From Candidatus Roizmanbacteria bacterium RIFCSPLOWO2_01_FULL_44_13 (GTDB lineage: Bacteria; Patescibacteriota; Microgenomatia; UBA1406; GWC2-37-13), in contig MGAT01000006.1 of NCBI GenBank assembly GCA_001789855.1, positions 3,044 to 19,437 of the forward strand: a stretch of 16,394 bases of DNA, given 5' to 3'. The notes under the pieces are model-generated. The model ran no database searches. It was not told the DNA's origin and saw only the letters and a program-made list of their open reading frames with translations. The translations under genes were made by a program, and so were the position numbers. Shown here in pieces: positions 1 through 6,458 of this stretch. Position 1 is the first letter of the stretch, and the number at the start of each line of letters is the position of its first letter.

Positions 1-182
1 CCGCTTTCACTTTTGGAAACCGAAGATTTTGTTATCAAGCTGGGCAAAAAGCCGATGGCCACGCCGACGATGACGGCCGCGGTGACGAAAATAAACAATT
101 TCTTCATGGGCATTTGGGCCGGACCGACATTGTCAGATCCCAATTTATGAATCGGTGAACCCGATGAGCTTAAGTTTTCCAT
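1..182 (-). CDS. Single-TM membrane protein, N-terminal fragment (runs off left edge)
   Basis: This is the first 60 codons of a gene that continues beyond base 1. It starts at an ATG (bases 180-182) and reads MENLSSSGSPIHKLG, then a short polar stretch ending in PMKK, then a hydrophobic segment at about residues 28-47 (LFIFVTAAVIVGVAIGFLP). That pattern suits a signal anchor or single N-terminal TM helix with the polar N-terminus in the cytoplasm and the missing remainder outside. It lies 19 nt downstream of the prfB stop on the same strand, so it may be cotranscribed or use its own weak extended -10. No family can be recognised from this fragment, so I assign no function. The frame is open throughout and the start is the first ATG after the prfB stop. 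Confidence 0.6.
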   Translation of the reverse strand, partial: MENLSSSGSPIHKLGSDNVGPAQMPMKKLFIFVTAAVIVGVAIGFLPSLITKSSVSKSES

Positions 183-190
183 ATAAATGA

Positions 191-199
191 AGAATAGCA
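191..199 (-). promoter_or_regulatory. Possible extended -10 for the left-edge membrane protein gene
   Basis: On the minus strand the 19-nt gap after prfB holds TGCTATTCT, a TG-n-hexamer extended -10 with a 4/6 hexamer, ending 8 nt before the ATG. The spacing resembles the stronger -10 sites elsewhere in the window, but I see no -35, and an AT-rich gap could give this match by chance. Confidence 0.3.
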
Positions 200-201
200 A
201 T

Positions 202-1194
202 TTATTTAGTTTGTTTCAAGTAGGCTTCGATAAATCCGTCGATTTCTCCGTCTAAAACTTTGTCGGTATTGGTTTCTTCGTAATTGGTCCGCAGGTCCTT
301 GACCAGTTTGTAGGGGTGGAGGACGTAGCTCCTGATCTGCCTTCCCCATGAGGCAATCTGTCCGGTCTTGAATCCCGAAATCGTTTTTTGGCGTTTTTCT
401 TCTTCGATCTGCCAGAGCTTGGCGCGAAGGATCTTTAAGGCCGATTCCCGATTCGCCCCTTGGTAGCGCTCGGTCTGGCAGGAAACCGTAATGCCGGTCG
501 GCTTATGAATCAGCCTGACCGCGGTCGCCACTTTGTTGACATTTTGACCCCCGTGCCCACCCGACCTATAAAACTGCCATTCCAGATCCTCTTCTTTAAG
601 GGCGATTTCTTTGTCTTCGATGATTGGCAAGACTTCAACGGCGGCAAAGGAAGTCTGTCTCAATTTGTCGGCATTGAAAGGCGACTGGCGCACCAGTCTG
701 TGGACGCCGGCCTCGCATTTCAAATAGCCGTAAGCGAATAAGCCGGTGACGTTAAGAGTAGAAGACTTGATGCCGGCTTCCTCGCCGGCGACCCGATCTA
801 CCTCCTCAAACGACCAGCCTTTTCTCTCAAAGAATCTCGTATACATCCTAAAAAGCATCTCGGACCAGTCCATCGCCTCGGTTCCTCCTTGGCCGGCCTG
901 GATGGAAAAGATCGCTCCGCCGCGGTCGTACTGACCTGATAAAAAAAGAAGAATCTCGTATTTCTTAATCAATTTTTCCGCTTCATCGACTTGTCCTTCC
1001 TCGAACAGCAACTGCATCATCTCGATTTCCTCGACCTCTTTTTTTAGGTCGTTGATTTTTTTCATAATGGTCGAGGCTTGTTTTGGATCGGACCAGAAGC
1101 CCGGCGCAGTTGATTGTTTTTCCAATTCAGAAACTTCTTTTTTTTTGGAGTCGAGATTGGCTTTTTTTATGATGCTTTTAACTCTTTCTTCCAT
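202..1194 (-). CDS. prfB: Peptide chain release factor 2 (RF2)
   Basis: Class I release factor that recognises UGA/UAA in the ribosomal A site and triggers hydrolysis of peptidyl-tRNA. The N-terminal helical coiled-coil region covers about residues 1-85. The core follows with [10 protein letters not shown] (101-110). The anticodon-like tripeptide SPF, which separates RF2 from RF1 (PxT), is at 171-173. The catalytic GGQ loop is at 215-217 in [11 protein letters not shown]. The C-terminus ([14 protein letters not shown]) is the usual RF2 ending. At 330 aa it is shorter than the roughly 365 aa of E. coli RF2; the missing part is at the extreme N-terminus. The codons aligned with the E. coli +1 frameshift site (around residue 14, AAT CTC GAC) read straight through with no UGA, so there is no autoregulatory frameshift here. 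The ATG lies 16 nt after the stop of the upstream fusion gene and 7 nt after a TATAAT box. RF2 retention fits standard UGA stop usage. Confidence 0.97.
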   Translation of the reverse strand: MEERVKSIIKKANLDSKKKEVSELEKQSTAPGFWSDPKQASTIMKKINDLKKEVEEIEMMQLLFEEGQVDEAEKLIKKYEILLFLSGQYDRGGAIFSIQAGQGGTEAMDWSEMLFRMYTRFFERKGWSFEEVDRVAGEEAGIKSSTLNVTGLFAYGYLKCEAGVHRLVRQSPFNADKLRQTSFAAVEVLPIIEDKEIALKEEDLEWQFYRSGGHGGQNVNKVATAVRLIHKPTGITVSCQTERYQGANRESALKILRAKLWQIEEEKRQKTISGFKTGQIASWGRQIRSYVLHPYKLVKDLRTNYEETNTDKVLDGEIDGFIEAYLKQTK

Positions 1195-1201
1195 GGAGTG
1201 T

Positions 1202-1210
1202 ATTATAACA
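1202..1210 (-). promoter_or_regulatory. Extended -10 promoter of prfB (near-leaderless)
   Basis: The minus strand reads TGTTATAAT, a perfect extended -10 (TG-n-TATAAT). It sits entirely within the 16-nt gap between the upstream stop codon and the prfB ATG. The hexamer ends 7 nt before the ATG, so a start site 7-8 nt downstream would fall on or one base before the A of ATG. No Shine-Dalgarno sequence is present and no convincing -35 was found, which is normal for extended -10 promoters. Confidence 0.65.
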
Positions 1211-2653
1211 TCACTTGAAGTCGGCGCCGATTATCAGGACGACGTCGGCTGTCTCATCTTCGGCAAGAGTGGTTTGGGTCGGCGAGGTGATATAATCTTT
1301 CAGATCAGCCGCAACCATCGAATAGGCTTGCGATTTGGATTTTTTTACCTGGAGCTCGGTTTTTTCGTAGTCAAAATTGTCGGCATTCCCGGTGATTATA
1401 TCGAGGTATCCCTTGTCGGTGAGAATTTCCTTGACGTCGGTCGCTTTTCCGGCGACACCGCCGCCGTTTAAGACTTGGATCTTGAGGTCTTCTTTGGCAA
1501 AGCTCGGCGTCGGAGTGGGAGTAGCAGAAGGACGCGGCGTCGGGGTGGCAGTTTTTACGGTCAGGACTTCGCCGAGGTTGGGCAGTTTGATTTTAGAGAA
1601 GGCCAAGAACAGCAAGAACGAAAGGGCGAATGATGCGACAAAAAGGAGGAGTTCGCGTTTGGGTAAGCCAAACTTTGGAAGAGTAAGCGCGGGTCGGCTG
1701 CTTTTTTTTGTCGGAACTCCGCCCCTGAAAAACGAGAACTCCCTGTTTTCGGACCCGAAAATAAAGGCTCCGAAACAAACGTCAAAGGTTAATATTGGAA
1801 AGGTTTTCTTGCTCTCGACAACCAGCAATTTCAGGTATTCGTCGTAGAAGGTGGGGACGATCCTTTTTAAGGGGTTGGTCCAGACCGAGACTGCTTTGGT
1901 GAAAGTATCCTGCCTGACTTTGTCGGACGGTTCGCCGGACAAAATCAACCGATTCAGTTTAATATTTTTTTCCGCCAATTCGTCGACCTTGGCTTTAATG
2001 AGAGTTTCAATTTTTTCTTCCCCCGTCTTTACCAATTCAATTTTCTTGTCTTCTAAGAGTCCGTAGGAATCAAAGAGGTATCCGGACATTGTGCCGTCCT
2101 CTAGAGTCAAATAGAGAATGTTTTCCTTTTTTTCGGCTCGCAATGTTTTTTCAAAGAGTTTAAAGTAGGCGAGCGTTTCCGGAACGACGGAATGAACTTT
2201 AAGATCGATTAACGATAAGGCTTGCCGGAAGGCGTCTAAAGTTTCGCGGTTGATGCCGAAAAAGTTGATCACTTTTTCACCAGTGGTTTCCCTGACAAAT
2301 GACGCGGTATAACAATCGTCGGGGGAAACCGGGAATGCCGCCCGCGCCTTGTCAAAAACGAACGAAGTCATGGCGGTCGGCGCAACGTCAACAGGAACCA
2401 AAGTGCGCAAAAAATAGAAAGACTCCTGCGGCAATATCAAGGAAACGTCGCGGTCGGCGACGGCTTTTTCGCCACCCGAGGTAAAGGCTTCCTTTATCGC
2501 CGAGGCCAATAGGTCGACGTTGGCAACCGAGCCGTTGACGACGAGGTCGGCCTCGTATGTTTTTTCAAAAAAAGAAGTTTCCTGCTGACCGAGAAGAGTT
2601 TTCTTCAGATAAATTAACTTGATGACGTTTTTGTTCAAATACAAGTAGACCAT
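1211..2653 (-). CDS. PilM/GspL-like actin-fold domain fused through a TM helix to a LytR_C domain
   Basis: 480 aa with a clear order of parts. Residues 1 to about 300 look like the actin-like (PilM/GspL/FtsA-fold) cytoplasmic domain of type IV pilus or type II secretion assembly: beta-rich N-terminus, paired ATPase-like subdomains, and [18 protein letters not shown] (178-195) where a second glycine-containing nucleotide loop would lie. A basic stretch (about 316-333) precedes one TM helix at about 335-352. Then come a Pro/Thr linker ([15 protein letters not shown], 370-384) and a C-terminal LytR_C domain (390-480) with the signature [13 protein letters not shown] and ending VVLIIGADF. Predicted topology is cytoplasmic N-domain and extracellular LytR_C. 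LytR_C is familiar; the actin-fold call rests on overall pattern and is less certain. The protein could link an inner-membrane assembly machine to the cell wall, but that is inference. The gene has its own promoter and lies directly upstream of prfB. Start: the only ATG following that promoter. Confidence 0.75.
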   Translation of the reverse strand: MVYLYLNKNVIKLIYLKKTLLGQQETSFFEKTYEADLVVNGSVANVDLLASAIKEAFTSGGEKAVADRDVSLILPQESFYFLRTLVPVDVAPTAMTSFVFDKARAAFPVSPDDCYTASFVRETTGEKVINFFGINRETLDAFRQALSLIDLKVHSVVPETLAYFKLFEKTLRAEKKENILYLTLEDGTMSGYLFDSYGLLEDKKIELVKTGEEKIETLIKAKVDELAEKNIKLNRLILSGEPSDKVRQDTFTKAVSVWTNPLKRIVPTFYDEYLKLLVVESKKTFPILTFDVCFGAFIFGSENREFSFFRGGVPTKKSSRPALTLPKFGLPKRELLLFVASFALSFLLFLAFSKIKLPNLGEVLTVKTATPTPRPSATPTPTPSFAKEDLKIQVLNGGGVAGKATDVKEILTDKGYLDIITGNADNFDYEKTELQVKKSKSQAYSMVAADLKDYITSPTQTTLAEDETADVVLIIGADFK

Positions 2654-2659
2654 ACTTTA

Positions 2660-2688
2660 AATATAAAATAACAGGCTTCAAATGTAAA
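2660..2688 (-). promoter_or_regulatory. Promoter of the fusion gene, leaderless
   Basis: On the minus strand there is a -35 TTTACA (bases 2683-2688, 5/6), a 17-nt spacer and a -10 TATATT (bases 2660-2665, 5/6). The -10 ends 6 nt before the ATG (A at 2653), so a start site 7 nt downstream falls exactly on the A of the start codon. No ribosome-binding site is possible in such a transcript. This is the best two-box promoter in the window. Confidence 0.7.
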
Positions 2689-2706
2689 GCAGTATCAAGA
2701 GTTATC

Positions 2707-2857
2707 AAAAGCTCGAGTCACTATTCCGTACACAAACACTCGATACCGTATTTTTCGGAAACCGCTGCGCTTGCAAACGAACGTTCCCTCAAAATAGGTA
2801 TCTGCGGGTTTAAAAGCGCAGAATATGGATTCGAGAAGATGTATTCGAGCTTTTTTT
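2707..2857 (+). ncRNA. Candidate structured non-coding RNA, class unknown
   Basis: The space between the divergent fusion gene and dnaG contains nested complementary segments on the plus strand. Stem 1 is AAAAGCTCGA (2707-2716) with TCGAGCTTTT (2845-2854), 10/10 pairs. Stem 2 is GTACA (2728-2732) with TGTAT (2840-2844). Stem 3 is 2739-2752 with 2822-2835, 12 of 14 paired. Stem 4 is CTGCGCTT (2765-2772) with AAGCGCAG (2814-2821), 8/8. On the 3' side stems 1-2 and 3-4 are contiguous; on the 5' side they are separated by 11- and 12-nt bulges. The outer stem runs into seven Ts (2851-2857), as in an intrinsic terminator. Two G-U pairs (2728/2844, 2748/2826) hold only when read on the plus strand, which fixes the orientation. 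I could not match it to tmRNA, SRP RNA or RNase P; a 6S-like RNA is conceivable but not shown. No convincing promoter was found; a weak TATAAA lies at 2662-2667. Confidence 0.6.
2845..2857 (+). terminator. Intrinsic-type terminator end of the structured RNA
   Basis: TCGAGC followed by seven Ts forms the 3' arm of the outer stem plus a U-tract. Its 5' partner lies at 2707-2716, so the hairpin closes the whole RNA domain instead of being a short local stem. It lies 56 nt before the dnaG start and upstream of the dnaG -10. Confidence 0.5.
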
Positions 2858-2895
2858 GTCACGTTATGCATTATTTTAATATTTAGCTTGGGGCG

Positions 2896-2904
2896 TGATA
2901 AAAT
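2896..2904 (+). promoter_or_regulatory. Extended -10 promoter of dnaG
   Basis: TGATAAAAT (2896-2904) is an extended -10 with a 5/6 hexamer; a weak -35 candidate TTAATA lies at 2876-2881 (17-nt spacer). The hexamer ends 9 nt before the dnaG ATG at 2914, predicting a leader of only about 3 nt. A GAGG (2906-2909) four nt before the ATG resembles a Shine-Dalgarno core but would lie at or upstream of the predicted start site. Confidence 0.5.
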
Positions 2905-2913
2905 AGAGGCGTC

Positions 2914-4686
2914 ATGGACAACCCGGTTGAAGAGATTAAGAAAAAGATCGATGCCGTCGAATTTATCGGCTCTTTCATCGCTCTTAAGAAAGCGGGGAGG
3001 AACTTCAAGGCGCTCTGTCCGTTTCACAATGAAAAATCCCCTTCGTTTATCGTCTCGCCCGAACGCCAGATTTGGCACTGCTTCGGGAGCTGCGGCGAGG
3101 GAGGGGACATCGTCAAGTTCTTGATGAAGTGGGAAAATATTACTTTTTTCGAAGCCTTAAAAGAACTCGCAAAAAAGGCCGGCGTCCAACTGCGAAACGT
3201 CACCTTCGACGACCGCGTCTACAAAAAAAAGGAACGGTACTACAATATGAATCTATTGGCTGCGGAATTTTTCCAGTACGTTTTGAACAAATCAAAATTT
3301 GGCGGCAAGGCATTGGAATATTTGAAGGGCAGAGACATCAACCGAGCCACCGCGGAAAAATTCCGCCTCGGTTACTCGCCCGTGTCGTGGGAATCGCTCA
3401 AGCAGTTTCTCAAAAAGAAAAAATTTGAAGAAGAGGAAATGGTCGACAACGGCCTCTTGGTCAAAAACGAAAAAGGCAGGTTTTACGATAGATTCAGGGG
3501 GCGCCTCATGTTTCCGATTATCGACAGCAGGGACAGGGTGGTAGGATTTTCCGGGAGGATTCTGGAAGGGAAACCGGACGAGGCAAAATACGTCAATACT
3601 CCGGAAACGCCGATCTATCACAAGCGGGAAACGCTTTATGGAATAAACGTTGCCCTTCCGGAAATAAAGAAAGAAAAGAATGCCTATCTGGTCGAGGGAG
3701 AGTTTGACATGATTACGCCGTATATCCGCGGCTTCAAGAACTTTGTCGCCATCAAAGGGTCGGCTCTCACGAGCGACCAACTGATGCAATTGAGGCGGTT
3801 CACCCCCAAATTGACTCTGATTTTCGACAACGACGAAGCCGGGGTGGAGGCGGCCAAGCGGGGGATTGACGAGGCGGAAAAACTCGATGTCGAGTTGGCC
3901 GTCGTCAACTTTGATTTTGCCAAAGATCCGGATGAGGCGATAAGGACAAACGAAGCCGCCTTCAAGAAAACCATCGCCAACCCGGTTTCCATTTATGACT
4001 TTATCATTGACGAAGCGATAAATAAACACTCCCTTACGGATGCTTTTGGCAAGAAAAAAATCGGGGACGAAGTGATCCCTTACATCGAAAGAATCGCCAA
4101 TCCGATCGTCAAGTCGCATTACGTCAAAAAATTGTCGAGACTCCTCGACGTTCCGGAATCGACCATAGAAATCATGATTGCCCAATTGAGGCGGAAGAAA
4201 AAACAGCAGGTGGTTTATAAATCAATCGCCAAAAAAGAAACTGAGGAAACGAGGGAAGTCGTCATTGAAAAATACATATTGAGTTTCATTTTCCAGTCGG
4301 AAGACCCGTACGCCGTAGGCGATTTGGTTTTTTCGACAATTAGCCCCTCCGACTTCAGCATTCCCTCCCACGGAAAAATTGCCGAAAACTTCCTCAAGAC
4401 CAAAAAGGAAAGCACAGGCAAATTTAATCTCGATAAATTTGTCGTCCATCTATCGCCGCCGGTAAAACCAACCTTCGACGAAATCTATCTTTTTGCTTCG
4501 GCCGACGTGGTCCTGCCGGGTGAAAACGTGAAAAAATTGGTTTATGAGATGAAAAGGTTTTCGCTCAAACGCCAAATAAAAAAAATCCTCTCGGAGGACA
4601 GCGAAAAAAATCCGAAAAACAATAAGGAACTTTTGCAAGCCGCCGCCTCCTTAAAAGAGGTAGAAAAAAACCTGTTTTCGTTATAG
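2914..4686 (+). CDS. dnaG: DNA primase
   Basis: Makes RNA primers for leading- and lagging-strand synthesis with the replicative helicase. 590 aa, normal for the family. The N-terminal CHC2 zinc-binding domain has CPFH (C35, H38) and CFGSC (C56, C60) followed by GEGGD. The RNA-polymerase core includes the basic block RFRGRLMFPI (193-202). The TOPRIM domain follows: LVEGEFD (catalytic E261), IKGSALT, LIFDNDEAG (D305, D307) and KDPDE (337-341), all expected for metal binding. The C-terminal 180 residues are divergent helical sequence, consistent with the helicase-interaction region. The last zinc pair is C-x3-C, where E. coli has C-x2-C. Start: ATG after the extended -10. The gene is followed 10 nt later by rpoD, the classic dnaG-rpoD macromolecular-synthesis arrangement. 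Confidence 0.97.
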   Translation: MDNPVEEIKKKIDAVEFIGSFIALKKAGRNFKALCPFHNEKSPSFIVSPERQIWHCFGSCGEGGDIVKFLMKWENITFFEALKELAKKAGVQLRNVTFDDRVYKKKERYYNMNLLAAEFFQYVLNKSKFGGKALEYLKGRDINRATAEKFRLGYSPVSWESLKQFLKKKKFEEEEMVDNGLLVKNEKGRFYDRFRGRLMFPIIDSRDRVVGFSGRILEGKPDEAKYVNTPETPIYHKRETLYGINVALPEIKKEKNAYLVEGEFDMITPYIRGFKNFVAIKGSALTSDQLMQLRRFTPKLTLIFDNDEAGVEAAKRGIDEAEKLDVELAVVNFDFAKDPDEAIRTNEAAFKKTIANPVSIYDFIIDEAINKHSLTDAFGKKKIGDEVIPYIERIANPIVKSHYVKKLSRLLDVPESTIEIMIAQLRRKKKQQVVYKSIAKKETEETREVVIEKYILSFIFQSEDPYAVGDLVFSTISPSDFSIPSHGKIAENFLKTKKESTGKFNLDKFVVHLSPPVKPTFDEIYLFASADVVLPGENVKKLVYEMKRFSLKRQIKKILSEDSEKNPKNNKELLQAAASLKEVEKNLFSL

Positions 4687-4696
4687 AATTTGACGT

Positions 4697-5788
4697 ATGA
4701 CAAAACACCGCTTGCCCAAGACTCTTCACGAACTCCTCAATCAGGGTAAAGACGACGGGTTTCTGGTTCAGGACGACATCCTGTTGGTTTACCCCGACCC
4801 GGAAAAACACATCGACGAAATCGACGAGTTTTTCAACGAAGCCCTGAAAAAAGGAATAGACATTTTTGAAACCGTCTCGACCCGCGAGGAAGCAGACGCG
4901 AAAAAAAGCATCGAGGAGATGGAAAAAGAATTGGAGCAGCTCGTGGTTCTGAAGCACGGCGAGTCTTTGGATCCGATTAAGATGTATCTCAAGGAAATCG
5001 GGAAAACGCCGCTTCTTAAGTTCGAAGAGGAAATCGCCCTGGCAAAAAAGTACGAAAAAGGAGACAAAAAAGCTAAAGACAAACTGACGCGCGCCAACCT
5101 TAGGTTGGTCGTTTCAATTGCCAAAAAATATTTAGGAAGGAGGCTGTCTTTTCTCGATTTGATCCAGGAAGGAAACAAAGGGCTCATCCGCGGGGTCGAA
5201 AAATACGACTGGCGCCGCGGGTTCAAATTCTCGACCTACGCCACCTGGTGGATCAGGCAGGCAATAACTCGGGCGATTGCCGACCAGTCGAGGACGATAA
5301 GGATTCCCGTTCATATGGTTGACCACATCAACCGCTACTACAAAACCCAAAGGCGCCTCATCCAAAAACACGGCAGAGAACCGTCGGTGAAAGAGATCGC
5401 CCGGGAAATGCAAATGTCGGTTCCGGAGATCGAGAATTTGATGAAAATTTCCCAGCAGCCGCGCTCTCTCTCGACGCCGGTCGGAGACGACAAGGAGGCG
5501 ACTCTGGAGCAGTTTGTCGCCGACGTCAACCAGCCAACCCTTTACGACAAAGTTTCTAGAGAACTTTTGAAGGACGCCTTGAATAAAGTATTGGATACCT
5601 TGTCTCCCCGTGAGAAAAAGGTCTTGGCGATGAGATTTGGACTCGAGGACGGCAAGCCGAAAACCTTGGAAGAGGTCGGGCGGGAATTCCGCGTTACCCG
5701 AGAACGCATTCGTCAGATCGAGGCCAAGGCGATCAGGAAATTAAAACACCCGACGCGGGCTCGAAAACTCAAGGATTTTTTGGAATAA
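4697..5788 (+). CDS. rpoD: RNA polymerase primary sigma factor (sigma-70/RpoD)
   Basis: Housekeeping sigma that directs core polymerase to -10/-35 promoters such as those seen in this window. 363 aa, a short RpoD. Residues 1-60 are a region 1.1-like acidic N-terminus and a charged helix follows to about 85. Region 1.2 starts at [11 protein letters not shown] (92-102). Region 2 has [16 protein letters not shown] and [19 protein letters not shown]. The -10-reading helix [17 protein letters not shown] (181-197) is intact, as is RTIRIPVHM. Region 3 is at about 205-280. Region 4 has [15 protein letters not shown] and the -35-reading helix-turn-helix [20 protein letters not shown] (323-342). It lies 10 nt after dnaG. 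The dnaG stop codon TAG is the first half of a TAGAAT hexamer (4684-4689) ending 7 nt before this ATG, a possible weak extra promoter without a -35; there is no Shine-Dalgarno sequence. Confidence 0.97.
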   Translation: MTKHRLPKTLHELLNQGKDDGFLVQDDILLVYPDPEKHIDEIDEFFNEALKKGIDIFETVSTREEADAKKSIEEMEKELEQLVVLKHGESLDPIKMYLKEIGKTPLLKFEEEIALAKKYEKGDKKAKDKLTRANLRLVVSIAKKYLGRRLSFLDLIQEGNKGLIRGVEKYDWRRGFKFSTYATWWIRQAITRAIADQSRTIRIPVHMVDHINRYYKTQRRLIQKHGREPSVKEIAREMQMSVPEIENLMKISQQPRSLSTPVGDDKEATLEQFVADVNQPTLYDKVSRELLKDALNKVLDTLSPREKKVLAMRFGLEDGKPKTLEEVGREFRVTRERIRQIEAKAIRKLKHPTRARKLKDFLE

Positions 5789-5795
5789 TATCAAT

Positions 5796-6458
5796 ATGAA
5801 AGAAAAAACGACGCCGACACAAAAGGCCCTCAACCTCTGGGCGATCATCTTAATTATTTGGAGCGTTTATCGGTCGTTTTTGAAGATGCCGGAATGGTTT
5901 GACGAACTCGTGGCGAAACCGCTCGTCTTTGTTTTACCGGTTTTTTACTACATCGTCAAAATAGACAAAAAACCCCTCCTTTCAAGTCTTCTTATCAACT
6001 TGAAGCCAAAAAAATTAGTCAGCGATTTCCTCTATAGCCTGGTCCTGGCCGTCATGTTTCTTGGAGCAGCTGCTCTAGCGCTTTATTTGCGGTTCAAAAA
6101 TATCAGTCTGCCGATTCTTCCTCAAGGAAATCAAATTTTTTTGATCGTCATTTTGGCCATCGCAACCGGAATAACGGAGGAAATTTTATCACGGGGATTT
6201 GTCTTAAAAAAGTTATACGACGAGTCAAAAAATTATTTTTCGTCGATTTTTATCTCGAGCATTTTATTTTTCATCCTTCACATTCCGATTCTTTTTGCCA
6301 ACGCGAAAATTACCGGGAACCTCCTCTTGGCTTTTATGGCGACCGATATGGTATTGAGTATTATTAATGGCTATTTGTTTCTGGAAAGAAAAAGTTTGTT
6401 GCCTCCTATATTGATCCACGCCTTCTATAACATCATGGTGTCTTTGTTATTTCTTTGA
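5796..6458 (+). CDS. CPBP-family intramembrane glutamic protease (Abi/CAAX-like)
   Basis: 220 aa integral membrane protein with about 6-7 predicted TM segments. It carries the CPBP signature set: EEILSR (E128, E129, R133), FILH (H162) and HAFYN (H208, N212) in membrane segments, the expected glutamate/histidine active-site layout of Rce1-type proteases. Family members process prenylated proteins in eukaryotes; in bacteria they are linked to bacteriocin self-immunity, protein export or unknown cleavage. The substrate here is unknown. The ATG lies 7 nt after the rpoD stop, so it is probably the third gene of the dnaG-rpoD operon. Its last 26 bp overlap the end of the convergent GT-C gene. Confidence 0.88.
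   Translation: MKEKTTPTQKALNLWAIILIIWSVYRSFLKMPEWFDELVAKPLVFVLPVFYYIVKIDKKPLLSSLLINLKPKKLVSDFLYSLVLAVMFLGAAALALYLRFKNISLPILPQGNQIFLIVILAIATGITEEILSRGFVLKKLYDESKNYFSSIFISSILFFILHIPILFANAKITGNLLLAFMATDMVLSIINGYLFLERKSLLPPILIHAFYNIMVSLLFL

Noticed and set aside
2829..2850. Direct repeat ATTCGAG at 2829-2835 and 2844-2850
   Set aside because: Two copies 15 nt apart are explained as the 3' arms of stems 3 and 1 in the structured RNA; there is no array of further copies, so it is not a CRISPR or iteron.
2695..3078. A 127-codon minus-strand open frame covering the 260-nt spacer and the dnaG 5' end
   Set aside because: Half is antisense to the dnaG zinc domain, there is no promoter or ribosome-binding site, and the spacer part is better explained by the RNA stems on the plus strand.
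2825..3124. A 99-codon plus-strand open frame starting within the structured RNA
   Set aside because: It continues out of frame through the start of dnaG and has no similarity I recognise; the dnaG frame is clearly the coding one.
3292..4185. A 297-codon open frame on the minus strand inside dnaG
   Set aside because: It lies entirely antisense to the conserved RNA-polymerase and TOPRIM domains of dnaG, shows no recognisable motif, and its composition (rich in F, R, V, D) is what an antisense frame of this gene would give.
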